64,000 bases of DNA, taken from positions 2,108,001-2,172,000 of the forward strand of contig CM066311.1 in NCBI GenBank assembly GCA_033807695.1. The letters run 5' to 3'. The notes under the pieces were generated by a model. The model was not told the DNA's origin and searched no databases. It saw only the letters and a list, made by a program, of their open reading frames with translations. The position numbers were made by a program, and so were the translations under genes. This document shows positions 41,856 to 53,505 of the stretch, piece after piece. The DNA comes from Daedaleopsis sinensis (Eukaryota; Basidiomycota; Agaricomycetes; Polyporales; Polyporaceae). Position 1 is the stretch's first letter. The number at the start of each line of letters is the position of its first letter.

Positions 41856-44255
41856 TCGTCGGACTCGGATCGGACGTCACCGTACTACCTCAGTCTCGGA
41901 GCGGTATAAGGCCTGTCGTGTGAGTAGAGGTTTCGATCAAGTGCAAGTGGGGGTTAGTGGTGGCTTATCAAGACGCGGCACCGTGACTGCGCACTGCGCC
42001 ATGCCAGCAAACTCCAACTTGATCGCAGCACCAACGATGCTGAATATGTACTTACTATTGCCGAGATTGGCGCGTGTTCCTATACCGATCGACTATTACT
42101 ACTAACGTGCAGTGACACTAGTTACTGACTATGTCAGAACTAAGTAGTATGCTCAGGCTGGTGAGGAGGTAGCAGACAGACCATCCACTACTGTATCTTC
42201 GCAACGGGAAGTTCAAGGCCGATCGAGCCGAGTCCAACGCAGTGACCACTAATAGCAGAAACTGTCGTTTTGCACGACTTGCATCCTGGAGTAGTCAGAT
42301 GTCGAACGTTGAGATTGTGTGATGGCAGCTATGGTGCTCTTGTGTGCTGCTACCGTTGTACATGCGAGCAGTGCCAGCTCTGAGATCTGAACGTTCAACG
42401 TTCAACGGCGATCCCTGGAGGATACCTCCAACCACCAGTGGCAGTTGTCGACAAGTACTTAGTACATCCTTCGTAGTGACCTCGAAAAAGCCTTCCGCAG
42501 ATAGAGTGCATGAGACAGGAGCTTACAGACTTCTGAATTCAAGCTTTAAGACTAACTGGAGCACCAGTTGAGAGTTGGAAGGAAGCAGGAGGTCCCGTTA
42601 GAGTGCACGAACGTCGCGCGGCAAACATCGGCGAGGGTGGCGCTGGTGACGCAGTTTCACACCGGCCCGGAGATCCGTGACGCCGCCGGGCTTCCCTTTT
42701 TGGAACTGTACTCAGGCCTTTCAACTCTCGCTCAGTTTCCACCATCTCGACTTCGACCTCCCGCTACTTGTCTCTGCTCGCACTCAGGACGTTTGCATGA
42801 TGGTCGCTGCGCATGCCGCACACACATCTGTCATGCTTTAGCTGTTCGTATCTTGGTATCTATGCGTTCCTTCGACCATTCCTTGAGCTGTCTGGCGGCA
42901 ACGATTCCGCCATGCTCGGCGAATCGCAACGACGTCTGTGCGAATTGTGAACGACCTAAAGCTCTCATTCAGGACTTCAGAAGACTTCGTCTCAGTCGGG
43001 AGCAAAGTAGAGGTAGTCTCCGCGACATATCCCGCACGAATGAGCATCCTTGCTCCGCCCCAAGACTCAAGTATCGTTCGGCAGTTATGATATCAAGTTA
43101 CCGATAGGTGAGCACCTTGCCGACGATCGGAAGAAGACCTAGCACAGCGCCAGAAGATTTGCTCTCAAGGTTGGAGAGTGTGGATGGAGATATCTGCCAT
43201 GGGCTCGGTTGTCCCGGGCCCATACCTACACCCGCGGTTGGTGGGTGCGGGCGATACACCCAACGGTCCGTCTGGCTAAGAGACAGCGGGTTCAGGCTCC
43301 CAGGGAAACATGCCGCATTCGGAGGGTGGTATGTACTCTCGGTAACACTATGGCACGCGGACACTGATGGTCCAGGGCGACTCCAGGTCAATGGTCATCG
43401 TATACAAGGCCCTACAAGGCCGTTGACTGGGTCGGCCGTCGCCGACCGATCGACGGTAATCCAGATCGCGATCGGACATAAGTATACGACGGAACAGCAC
43501 CCCCTGTCTCAACACAGCTTGGTGTTTTAAAAAGGTATCACCTGGTATCACAAACCGCGGGTGCGGTAGATGCAGTTACTTATTATCGCGTCATACTAGT
43601 GCAATCCTCCTTGTATGACAACTACATATAGGGGGGCAGTCTCATATGTACTAATACACACTACACAGCGTTCAAACGTTCAAACTTATGGCACACCCGG
43701 TCTCAGAATCGACGTAAGTATGCGGACCATCGAGAGGGCCGCCCCCGATGCTTATCGCACATGTGGTCCTGCACAACCGAGGTATAATACTTACCTGAGT
43801 TACTGTCGTAGCGTAGCCTTCTCTGATATATCTGTTCTCTGTTCTACAGCGCTCAGCGTAAAACTCCAACGGATGGGGACTAGTCAAGACTACGCAAACG
43901 ATGAAGCTTATCATGAATGGCCCATGGCAGCCCATGGCGCCCATCCTCATATCTTCCTTGCTATCAGTACGCGCACCTTGAGGCCCAGCCACCATCTGCT
44001 ACCATCATCCGGCTCCCATCCACCATCCACCGTGCACGGGCACCCCTTCCCGGATCAAAAATTCGTTTGTCCGCCTTTGCACTAGTGGTTCGGCCCCGCA
44101 GGCACCGGTTTCGAAGCTTGGACAGAGAGCGACCTCCCGCACGTTCACTGTTCATAAAAACCCCCGTCCCTCCTTACAGCACTCGCAGTTCCTGTTCCCG
44201 CACACCACCGCGAGCGTGCAAGCTCTGCCGCGGGCCTCACCCCAAGCCTCAACCC
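41856..44255. other. Intergenic; no gene supported
   Basis: 2.4 kb with only short domain-free ORFs on both strands (for example 42568-43107 on + and 43098-43391 on -). Several CGATCG/GATCGG words occur (41868, 42084, 42221, 43447 and a pair near 43465) but without regular spacing. A TATA-like CATAAAAA at 44153-44160 lies about 100 bases before the next gene's ATG. Confidence 0.4.
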
Positions 44256-46235
44256 ATGGGTGACATCAGTGTCGAGAATGCCGAGCTGGTCGGGCTCTGG
44301 TTCCAGCTGCTCGCCACAGGTGCGTCCCCCGACTGTTCAAACTTCAGCCCGGAGCCTCTCGACGCGTCCTCGCCAGACACTGACGACGCGGCTAGGCACG
44401 TACCTGATCTACTTTCCGCGATGCATCGCCGTCTTCCGCCAGAGTTCGAACTCGGGCAAGCGCGACTCGATGTGGCTCCACGTCGTGTGCTACTTCATCT
44501 TCTTCTCCGCCATCGCCGTACGTCCTGCCCTTGCCTCTCGTGGTGGTGCCCCCCTCCGACGAGACCTATCCGTGCTCACAATGTGCGCCGTTGATCCCAC
44601 AGGACCAAGTGCTTGCGCTCGTCCGGACGTGGCAGGCGTTCGGTGTGCACGGCGACGCACGACCAGACCCCCGCGCGTACTACGCCGACCCGGCCAACTC
44701 GCTCGCCGCGGCGAAGAACTCGTTCAACATCGTCCTCACCCTCATCTCCGATGCCATTATTGTGAGTACCTTCGGAATCCACGGCGCCCCGTCCCGTCCT
44801 GCATTCGGGACGCTTCCCTATCCCTGTCCCTGTTCCAAGCTGTCGTCGCGCGAAGGCAACGGCGTCGAGCATGGGCTTCTGTCTTCCGGTGTCCATGCCA
44901 GGGCCACCTTCTGGCATCTCCGCGCTCATGTGGTGGGCGTGCATGTCCGCGTTTTGGCGTTCTCGAAGTTCTGCCCGGGCGCCCCACTGCTTCTTTCTGA
45001 ATGCCAGATGCCGGCGCGCGGATGCTGATGAACCTTGTCTCTCCATGAAGCGTTGACTGGAACATAACGCAACGTAGCTGACATGGTTTCGAACTCTGTC
45101 GACAGGTGTACAGGACCTTTGTGTTGTGGCACCACAACGTGTGGGTCATCCTCCTCCCTGTCCTCACGGTGATGGCAAATACAGGTACGTGGTGCCATTG
45201 TGCTCTCTTCTCTCCCTACCCCTGGTTGGTCCTTCGGAGGAGGAAGGGAGGGCTAGATTCGACGCAACGTTGACCTTGTGCACAACGCAGCGCTGGGCGT
45301 CTTGACGATCGTCGCGCTGCTGCAAGTCGAGCCGGGAGACAACCTGATCAGAAGTGACATCACCATCCGGCTGCGCTGGTACTTCGTGCTCACATTCCTC
45401 CTCAACATCGTATGCGCAGGTGAGTTCAAGTTCCACACAGCTCCAGCGCCGGAGTCGTCTTCTGCGCCGAACACGAACACTGACCGAGCGACACATCCGC
45501 AGCGCTCATCTGCGGCAAGATATGGCGCATCAACAAGCGCATCGCCCGGAGCGTCCCTGGCCGCGACTCCGGGCCGTCGTACACGGGCCACGTCTTCGAT
45601 GTGATCATCCAGACAGGTCGGTCCTTTCGCAGCTCTGGCACATGGCACGGGCTCATTGCGGATCGCGCGCGCCCAGCTGGACTCTACTGTGCGCACTTAC
45701 TCGCGCTCATCATCACCGACGTCACCGGCACGAACGCGTTCTTCATCTTTCTCGACCCGGTACGTCCTCTTACTTATCCCATCTTTCAGACCCGCACTGA
45801 CACAGCTCCGTCCGTCTCCCTCCTGAACATCCATCACCTGAATGCATTCCTTCAGCTCCCCCCTGTCGCTGTGAGCACACTCGAGCCCCTCCACGCTACA
45901 TACCCCTCCTGACCTGACCTCGTGCTCCCGCTCCCCTGCAGGCCATCATCTTCTCGGTGCTCATCGTCCGCGCACGCTCGACGCCCCCCACAACCTACGC
46001 GACGGGGGGAACCATCGGCTCGATCAGCATGCCGCAAAGCCCGAGCACCGCGCGCATGTGGAACCGCGCGAGCTTCTCGCGGCAGTTCGGGGTCACGATC
46101 GACCTCGAGCGCGTCGTGCACACGGACCCCGGGAGCGTGCACGGGCACGGGCACGTCGCGTCCGACGTCGACGGGTTCACGTCGCAGGACCGAATCTCCA
46201 TCATCGAGGCGAAGGATATCGCGCATGCTGTGTAA
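44256..46235 (+). CDS. Multi-pass membrane protein, paralogue of 37863-39262
   Basis: ATG 44256 (MGDISVENAELVGLWFQLLA). Introns of 45-110 bases join TYLIYFPRCIAVFRQSSNSG, DSMWLHVVCYFIFFSAIA, ALVRTWQAFGVHGDARPDP, NSFNIVLTLISDAII plus VYRTFVLWHHNVWVILL, ALGVLTIVALLQVEPGDN, LRWYFVLTFLLNIVCA, ALICGKIWRINKRIARSV, QLYCAHLLALIITDVTGTN, FFIFLDPLPPVA and AIIFSVLIVRARSTPP. A soluble tail (MPQSPSTARMWNRASFSRQF, DIAHAV) ends at 46235. The order of seven or so helices and the soluble tail match the upstream paralogue, which lacks most of the tail. No lesion seen. The family is common in polypores; function unknown. Confidence 0.82.
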
Positions 46236-46867
46236 GTGTAGGGGGGTTGGATTGTACGAGTGTGGGGTGTAGGATTATGAGACGAGAAGAGATGTCCGAG
46301 TACGCATACGCTCTTTGGCTTGTGAGCAGATAGCGAGAGGCTCCGTTAATGTATTTACTTCTGGAATTAATACTTATTGTTATTTGAAGTCTGAATCGCG
46401 GGATCTGCGCAGTGCGAACGGAGATGACACGAGCATCGGCCTTTGTCACAGCAACATGGGGTAATTCCGTCAGGGTCGACAGCCGGATGAGCAAGAGGGT
46501 TTAAAGGAACGTTTGATTTGAGCTGCGTAATCGCACAAAATAACTGGGTACACGTTGCAGTAGGTAACGATGACTGAAGGAACGGGTAATGGGAGTGGTC
46601 AAAACAAAGTCTGGACCCAGAAGACATGGACACAAGAAGGGGAACACGCGGATTACTAAAGAGTGTTACGAGCTGTGAGTAGCACACGATAACAAAGCAG
46701 AGATCAGATTGTTGTAGTAGGCACGCATGCACGCGGACGGACGCACAATGGACAACATGAAAGGCATTAGGGTGGGGGTAGGGGATGATGCGAGCGGGGG
46801 AGACTGGACAGGAACTCTACTGACTGAAAACAACGGACGACAAACGATAGCCCTACGACAACGAACC
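46236..46867. other. Intergenic between convergent genes
   Basis: About 630 bases for the 3' ends of the membrane protein gene (+) and the NUM1-like gene (-); no other gene seen. Confidence 0.5.
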
Positions 46868-49800
46868 CTATGAATCGTGCCCGCTGGTGGACGTGACGGT
46901 CCGCGAGCGCCGCGTCCCGAATCTAGAGAAAAAGCCGGTACCCCCGTCATGCTGCGATGTCGAACTACCCGCGCGGGAGCGGAAGGACCACGCTGGCGAG
47001 ACCGGACGCTGCATGTCCATGGCATTCGGGTCCAGCAGGTGCTCTCGTGCGCGAAGTGGCTGCGCGTTCTGCGGGGCAGGTGCTGGCTTGTGGACGTGGT
47101 CGTGATGGTGATGATGGTGCTCGATGCGGCCAGAACGCCCGACGGTGTGACGACCGTCGCAGCACGCGCGGACGTTCTCCAAGCCCTCGAAGCCTTCGTC
47201 TGACAGGGTGTCGTCGTGAAGCTCGAAGTCAAGTTCCTCGTCGTCGCCACCTGGGACATGCTCGTACTCCTTCGTCGGACTGCTCGGGCCCTCCGCCCAA
47301 CGAAGATACTCGGCCGCAGGTGTGCCTGAACGCTTGCCCATGGAACCACCCAAGGAGATCTGCGAACGGCTCCGCTGGCCACGAGGAGTGACGTTCCAGG
47401 TGTCGCTCCTGCCCGTGCGTCCAGTGCGAGCGCTGCGTTGGCTCTCTGGGCTTGACATCACGTTGGCAGGGTACTCGTCAGGAAGATCCCCGTTAGCCGA
47501 CAAGGGGCTCATCGGCGTCGTGGGACCAGGGCCAGGATGCCCAGCAGCAGCCGCCATTTGCTGACCGGGCCTCGTGAGGAGGTATTGCAAGGCCTACGAG
47601 GGGAAGCTCAGCACAGCGACAAGACACGGGCAAGGACTACTCACGTTATACCAAATGTCGTGTCTCTCTTTGGTAGGCGCCGTGAACTTCATCTCCCGCT
47701 GAGGCGTCGATACGATAACGCTGTACTGATGGATACCAGGCGGCATCGGGTTCGGGTCCATGACCGCACGCACACCCTCAATGTAAGCTATGACAACTCC
47801 TTAGCGTCCACTCCAAATATACCAAACCCTGGGAAGCACTCACCACTCTTCGCGCTCGACTCCGTTACGTTTGAGGATCCCGGGTCGGCCGAGCTCCAGT
47901 ACAAAGTCCGCGTATACGGGTGCACCCAGAAGAAGCGTTTGTGTCTCCGCTCTCCATGGCCCTTGCCAATCGCCTTGCGCGTGTACTTGTACAAGAACTC
48001 CCCGATCATCGTCTGTGTGATCGAGTGGATGATATTGGGATCGGTCGACACCGCGTTGCCCCCGCGCACATCGAGGCCCTCCGTGGCGCGGTCCTGCACG
48101 GTCGGGCCCTCGACGTTGCTCCGCCGCCGCATGTGCGCCTCGAACTGCTGGTCGGACGAAATCGACGAACGCTGCGAGTGCACGCTGTGCCCGCCCGAGT
48201 GGAGCGAGGCGGACGAGAGCTCTCGCCGCTGGTCCCTGAAGTTGAACGACAGCGCAGAGGTGCTTGATAGCGGTGCACGCGACGCTGCGTTCGCGGCTGA
48301 GCGGAAGCTGCTTGTTGAGGGTGGCTGGCGAAGGCCTTGTGATGGCGGCATCGAGGATCCGTGCGCACGCCCAATCGTCCCCCGGCCGGGGATGCCAAGA
48401 CTGGGTGTCGTCGCACGCTGGATGAGCTCTGGGGGAGGGGGAGACAACGGGCGAGGTGGTGGAACATCGTGGGACATCCTCTTGTCGGGTATGAACGGTG
48501 GCGGCAGCATGCTATTGGGTGGTGGGGGCTGGCGAGGAGGAGGAGGCAACACCATCATGGGCGGACGCGACTTGTCGATGTTCGGCATCATCGACGGCGT
48601 GCGCGAGCGATTGACGACATCGTCGAGGACTGACGATAGCGTCGACTCGATAGACTGTCGCCTATCAGAGTGCGAAGTGCGCGGGCGAGCAATGAACGTG
48701 GCATTGGCATCCCGGATCGTGGTGTTCGGAGAAGGGGCGAAGACCGACGCTACTGGTGCGGACGGGGCAGTAGGAGCGGCGGGGGTCGAAGAGGGAGCAC
48801 CAGCGGCCTGGTTTGCTGTCGAAGGAGAAATGAACTGGAACTGCTGAGAACTCGGTCCAACGCGGAAGACTGTGGGCACTGAAGCGGCCGCGGCGCTTGC
48901 AGCCGCCACAGCCGCTGCTGCTGCGGACCCAGTAGACGAAGCGGCAGAAGTGCTCGGCACATGAGTCGGGATGGGGACGGGGACGATAGCGGGAGTAGTG
49001 ACAGGAGTTGCGGCAGGGATGGCAGCTGGTACCAGCACTGGAGGAGGCGGCGGTGGAGGGACCCACTCGTCCGTCTGGATAGACATCTCCTTCATCTCTG
49101 GCTTGGGTTCTGGAGGTGGTGCTGGAGCTGGCTCGACCACAAGCACAGGTTCTGGTGCCGCGGGCTCTGGCTCCGGGATGGGTTCTGGTTCGGGAGGGTC
49201 AACCTGAATTCCCGCTTCAACGGTCTCTACTACCGGTGGTTCTGGTGCCGCGGGCTCTGGCTCCGGGATCGGTTCTGGTTCGGGAGGGTCAACCTGGATG
49301 CCCGCCTCAACGGTCTCCACTACTGGTGGTTCCGGGACTGGATCAGTCTCGATCTCCTTCGTGGCGTACTCTAGTTTCGGCAGAAGTGGCTCCGGTTCAG
49401 GCTCATGAAGAGGTGCGCTTGTCGAAGCCTGCAGGGGTATGGAGGACGTCGAGGACATCGGCAGGAGCGACGCTTTGATGCTCTCGTCGTCACTGCCCGA
49501 GCCGGAATAGTCGGCATCTGAGACGGTCATGATCGAGTGGTAGTCACTGATCGATTCGGTAGGCGTCATCGGGATGCTATGAGCATCGGTGAAATCCTCG
49601 GTCTGCGTCGTCTCGCCAAAGAGCGACCCTGTCTCGGTCGCGCCGTCGTCCTCGTCCTCTTCGGCCATGAATGCCTCGTCGTTGAGAGGTGAGCGGTGCG
49701 CGAGGATGGTCATGTCGCCAGAATCATTGCTCGAGCTGCGCGAGAGGTCTGCCGCGCGCACCTCGTGGGCGAATGCTGCGGCGGCGGACATGGCAGCGGG

Positions 49801-52507
49801 CGGCACGACCTCGTATGTTTGCACATCCATATCCACCCTGGCGGGAACAACAGGTGCAGGCTCAGGAGTCGTCTGTATCTCGGAGTGAGTGAAGGAGGGA
49901 GCAGCCGTCTGTATCTCAGAGTGAGTGAGGGAAGGAGCAGCAGTCTGCACTTCTGCCACTGAACGCAAGGGCACAGCCTCAGGCTCTGTCTGCAACGAGA
50001 TTTCAGACGTCGACACGACGATCTCAGGCACGGGGTCGACCTGGATCGCCATTTCCGACGTCGACGGCGAGATGACCTGAATGGCAGGCGGGGGCGAAGG
50101 AGGCGGTTCCTCGAAATCGGTCTGCACTCCGAACTCGACGGTCTCGACGACATCCAACTCTTGCTGCAACTCGTCTGCGATGACAGACACCGGCTCGGGC
50201 TCCATCATGCCGAACCCAAGCTCTGCAGAAAGCGCCTCCGGCGCCCCGACCAGTGACGGCGGACGCGCCTCTTGATAGGCAGCTCCGCCGCCACGGCGTG
50301 TACGCGGAAGGGTACCGCCGCGTCCTCCGCGTGCCAGAACGCTCTGCCGCAGGGGGCTCCCGTTTGCAGTAATAGAGCCTGCGGACGCGGAGCGACGGAG
50401 AACGTTTGCGAAAGCGGGGTCCATGCCATCGACGCTGGTTCGGTTGGATGGTGCAGCGGGCGAAGGAGATGCATAAGGGTCAAGGCCTTCTTCCTCGTCC
50501 ATACCCTCGTCGAGGCGGAATTCAGCGGGTATTGATGGAACAGCAGGGATGGGCGAGAAGTCGGGATCGTCGTCGTCGTTGTAGTCTGAAGCCGGACTGT
50601 GTTGTGCCATACCGAGACGCTGGATGAGGGTGAGACCGCCGCGTCCTCGGCCGCGACCGCGACCACGAACAGTTCGGTACGGGGTAAGGCGGGCCTTCGG
50701 CTTCGCTACGCCGACCTCTTCTTCAACAGTGTCATCTTCCTCTTCCTCGATTGCAAAGCCAGGAGATGCCTCGAGTTTGCGCCGGTAGTCCATACGGAGC
50801 TCCTTTTCGCGCTGCAGCGTGCTCTTGAGCGTGTTAATCTGCCGTTGCGCGTGCGCGAGCCTTTGTTGGAGGGCCTCGATTTCGTTCGTCGGGTGATTGG
50901 GGGCGAGGAACGGTCTGGAGGGAGACGGGTCTGGCGATTCATCTACTGCGAAGTCGAAGTCGGGCGGGAATAGACCAGAGTTGTCCATCTTCTTGCGAGT
51001 GTGCGTCGAGGCGCCAGCTGCGCTGAACACATCGTCGTCGTCATGATCTGCCGGCGTAGCCATCTCAGAGGCGGAAGGACCATTAGGCGTGAGCGGGGAA
51101 CCAAAGCGGGGAAGTCGTCGGTTGCCCTTCGTTATCTCTGACTTCATGGTGTCCAGAGCCTGTTGCAGATCCGACTTGTCGCGTTGAAGACTGGCAGCAT
51201 GCTTGCGAGCTTGTGCGACATCGGTCTCGTGCTTGGCCTTGAGTTCCTCGTATGCCGTCTGCTGGCGCTCAGCCTCGGTTTTATGCTGGTCCGCCGTTTC
51301 ACGAGTCGACGTGAGGAGCCGCGTGAGACGCTTGTTCTCGCTTTCAAGACGTTGAGCAGTGGCTTGTGAGTCCGAGATCTGGGTGCGGAGCTCCTGGAGG
51401 GTTACTTCGAGGTTCCAGTTCTCCTCCTTGAACTTGTCTGCAGATTGTTCCTGTTCTCTGAGCGCCGATCGCAGGTTCTCAACTGTCTTTTCAAGATCGT
51501 CCTTCTCCTCCTTCATGTCCTGGATCGCCTTGTCCCGCTCTCCCAAAAGGCTCTGCAACCGCCTCACCTCTGTCAACAGCCCACTTCCGATCTCGAACGC
51601 GAACTCTGTGGTGTTTCGTTAGTATCTGGCATCACAGGTCGCATGTAGCGTGCGTAGGAGTAAAGTGAGTGACAGGAAAGTGGACGGTGCTCGTTGATTT
51701 GGATGGCTGACAAGGCTAAATGGGGTGTTCATTTCGGCAAAACCGGCCACGCGCGATGGCCTCATGGGACTACTCCCGTCCAACTCATTCCGTGCAAATT
51801 TTGACCACAGCGGCCCAACCGGCTGTTCTAAAGATATGTTCTGCGGACGGACAGTAGGCAAAGCGTCGTTGCCATGGGCATGATACCAACAACTTGACGG
51901 TCTCACAGTTGCTCCGCGCGTGCACGTACTCAGACAGTTACGAAGGGCTAGGGCCAGAGTGTGTATGATTACAAGAGCACTCACCGACATCATCCGCGCG
52001 ATGTGCTGCGTTTTTGGCACGACGAGATGATTGAGCAGCAGACGGTCCCGCACCGGCGGTTTTGGACCGTTCATGATCACCCCGCGGAGTGTCTGCGTGG
52101 CGCGAGGTAGGGGTGTGGACACCATTGACGGGCTAAAACAACGGGGTTGGAGGACAGAGGAAGCGTTGAACAAGGTCGCCACTCACTTTTGAACCAAACA
52201 CGCCCGTCAACTGTTCGTTCTCCGTGTCCCAAGCCTTGATCGAGTCCGCGAGTTCCCGGTATTTGTCGCGCCAACTGTCGTCAAGACCGTCGTCGCTGCC
52301 TGTGCCATCGAGGTCCAAGTCCTGCATCTGCTTGATCCGCTCCTCTAGTTCCATGCGCTGCGCCAGCAGCTGGTGACCGAGCGTAGCTGCTGATTGGAGT
52401 TGCTTTTCCTTGTTGTCGAGGAGGGTCTGGAGATGGAGGCGCATGTTGCCCTGGGTATCAAAGTCGGACATGGCGGCCACGTCGCCGCCGTCAGAGAAGG
52501 TGGTCAT
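46868..52507 (-). CDS. NUM1/ApsA/Mcp5-type cortical anchor with PH domain and LC8-like motif ladder
   Basis: About 1,700 residues. In fungi these proteins sit at the cell cortex and anchor dynein (and mitochondria) for nuclear movement. The N-terminus (ATG 52507; MRLHLQTLLDNKEKQLQSAA) and the long segment 51576-50700 (LQSLLGERDKAIQDMKEEKD ... SENKRLTRLL) are coiled coil. A middle of about 800 residues is disordered, acidic and Pro-rich. The C-terminal PH domain (about 48040-47560) is read across introns: ITQTMIGEFLYKYTRKAIGK, RRHKRFFWVHPYTRTLYWSS, AYIEGVRAVMDPNP, YSVIVSTPQREMKFTAPTKE, RHDIWYNALQYLL. This is the lipid-binding Mcp5/Num1-type PH. A His-rich run (HHHHHHDHVH) precedes the stop. 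The disordered part holds about 13 Q-T/Q-V motifs (49060-50135) resembling LC8 ligands, including two copies of AGIQVDPPEPEPIPEPEPAA. Confidence 0.88.
49060..50135 (-). other. Array of LC8-like (GIQVD / xQT) motifs inside the NUM1-like gene
   Basis: In reading order: FGVQTDF, PAIQVIS, MAIQVDP, ISLQTEP, AEVQTAA, SEIQTAA, SEIQTTP, MDVQTYE, TTQTEDF, KEIETDP, AGIQVDP (twice, in a 30-residue repeat) and MSIQTDE. Known dynein light chain LC8 ligands fall into [K/R]-x-T-Q-T and G-[I/V]-Q-V-D classes. Both are represented here, and the motifs lie in a low-complexity, probably disordered chain. Confidence 0.6.
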
Positions 52508-53505
52508 CGTCGCCGCCGCCGACGATGTTGGGTGGAAAGACGAACATAGAAGCGGGCGTCGCGTCCAAACGCGTGGTAGCGTGACCGTGATGTCACAGTC
52601 ACTTGTGCTTAGCCCGATTTGGCGCTCTTCTGCCTTCCTCTCTCATCCTCCTCCTTTATACTACCAAGTCGTCCCAAAGTCAACATCTTTGTCTTTTCCC
52701 CATCCAAATGACTGCTGGAGTGGTCGCTCTCTGATATCAAGCTTTCAACATCAAATCTGAATGCACTAGCAATTAACGCTGCTCGCCCCTGCTCTCTTAG
52801 TTGCCCTACCATGGTTCAAGCATTCACACAGGAAACATGCCGTCTGCGTGGATAAGCTCCAATTTTACCCATATACTGTATCGTAGGTAAGTAAAGCCCC
52901 GTCCCACGTGTCTCAATTCTTCAGATTTTTACTCTACGGCATACTACAAGTTGAACAACAGGTGATCCCAGTTCTACCCATACCATTGTAGGGGTTTTGC
53001 GATATGCATACGCAGAAGTGTTTTACTCAGCGACATGAAGCGACACCGTACTGCGTCTGTACTTACCGTTGAGACTGTATCTGCATCTGTGAGTGTTTTC
53101 TCTCAGTAAGTCGCCTATCCGGAGCCCCCCTGTGCTCGCACGGATGCAGCCCTCAAGTATACAATCCGGACCCATGCCGATGGAGTTACATGAACCTTTC
53201 GATGCCATACAGGCAAGTGTCTGTCGTATTCCTACATGCCGTTCCTTCCGGCGATGTATGCGCATGATATGACACCGTGGGCACGTTTGCTTCCGCCGGA
53301 GCATCGCCATCATAGATATGACCCTCGCCGCCCACGGAGAGCCAACACAATCAACGCTACTTGGCGCTTCGATGGCTTCGTCAGACACCTTCGATCGGCC
53401 AGGCTCGCCCTCCAGGTATATATATATCACCAGACCCCGGTACATCGGCGGCAGATTGCTACACACCCCACGGTCGTCAGTGCTCACAGTTCTTTTTAGC
53501 GGAAC
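52508..53505. other. Divergent intergenic region
   Basis: Promoter space between the NUM1-like gene (-) and the adenylating enzyme gene (+). Only short ORFs without domains; a clear TATA stretch lies at 53417-53427. Confidence 0.5.
53417..53427 (+). promoter_or_regulatory. TATA box of adenylate-forming enzyme gene
   Basis: TATATATATAT lies about 80-90 bases upstream of the ATG at 53506. Called on sequence and position. Confidence 0.5.

Noticed and set aside
41860..43500. CGATCG/GATCGG words like those in the TIR element
   Set aside because: No regular spacing and no inverted terminal repeat; frequency is compatible with chance in this GC content.
47537..48847. 436-residue + strand ORF
   Set aside because: Antisense to the conserved PH domain and linker of the NUM1-like gene; composition reflects codon bias of the true strand.
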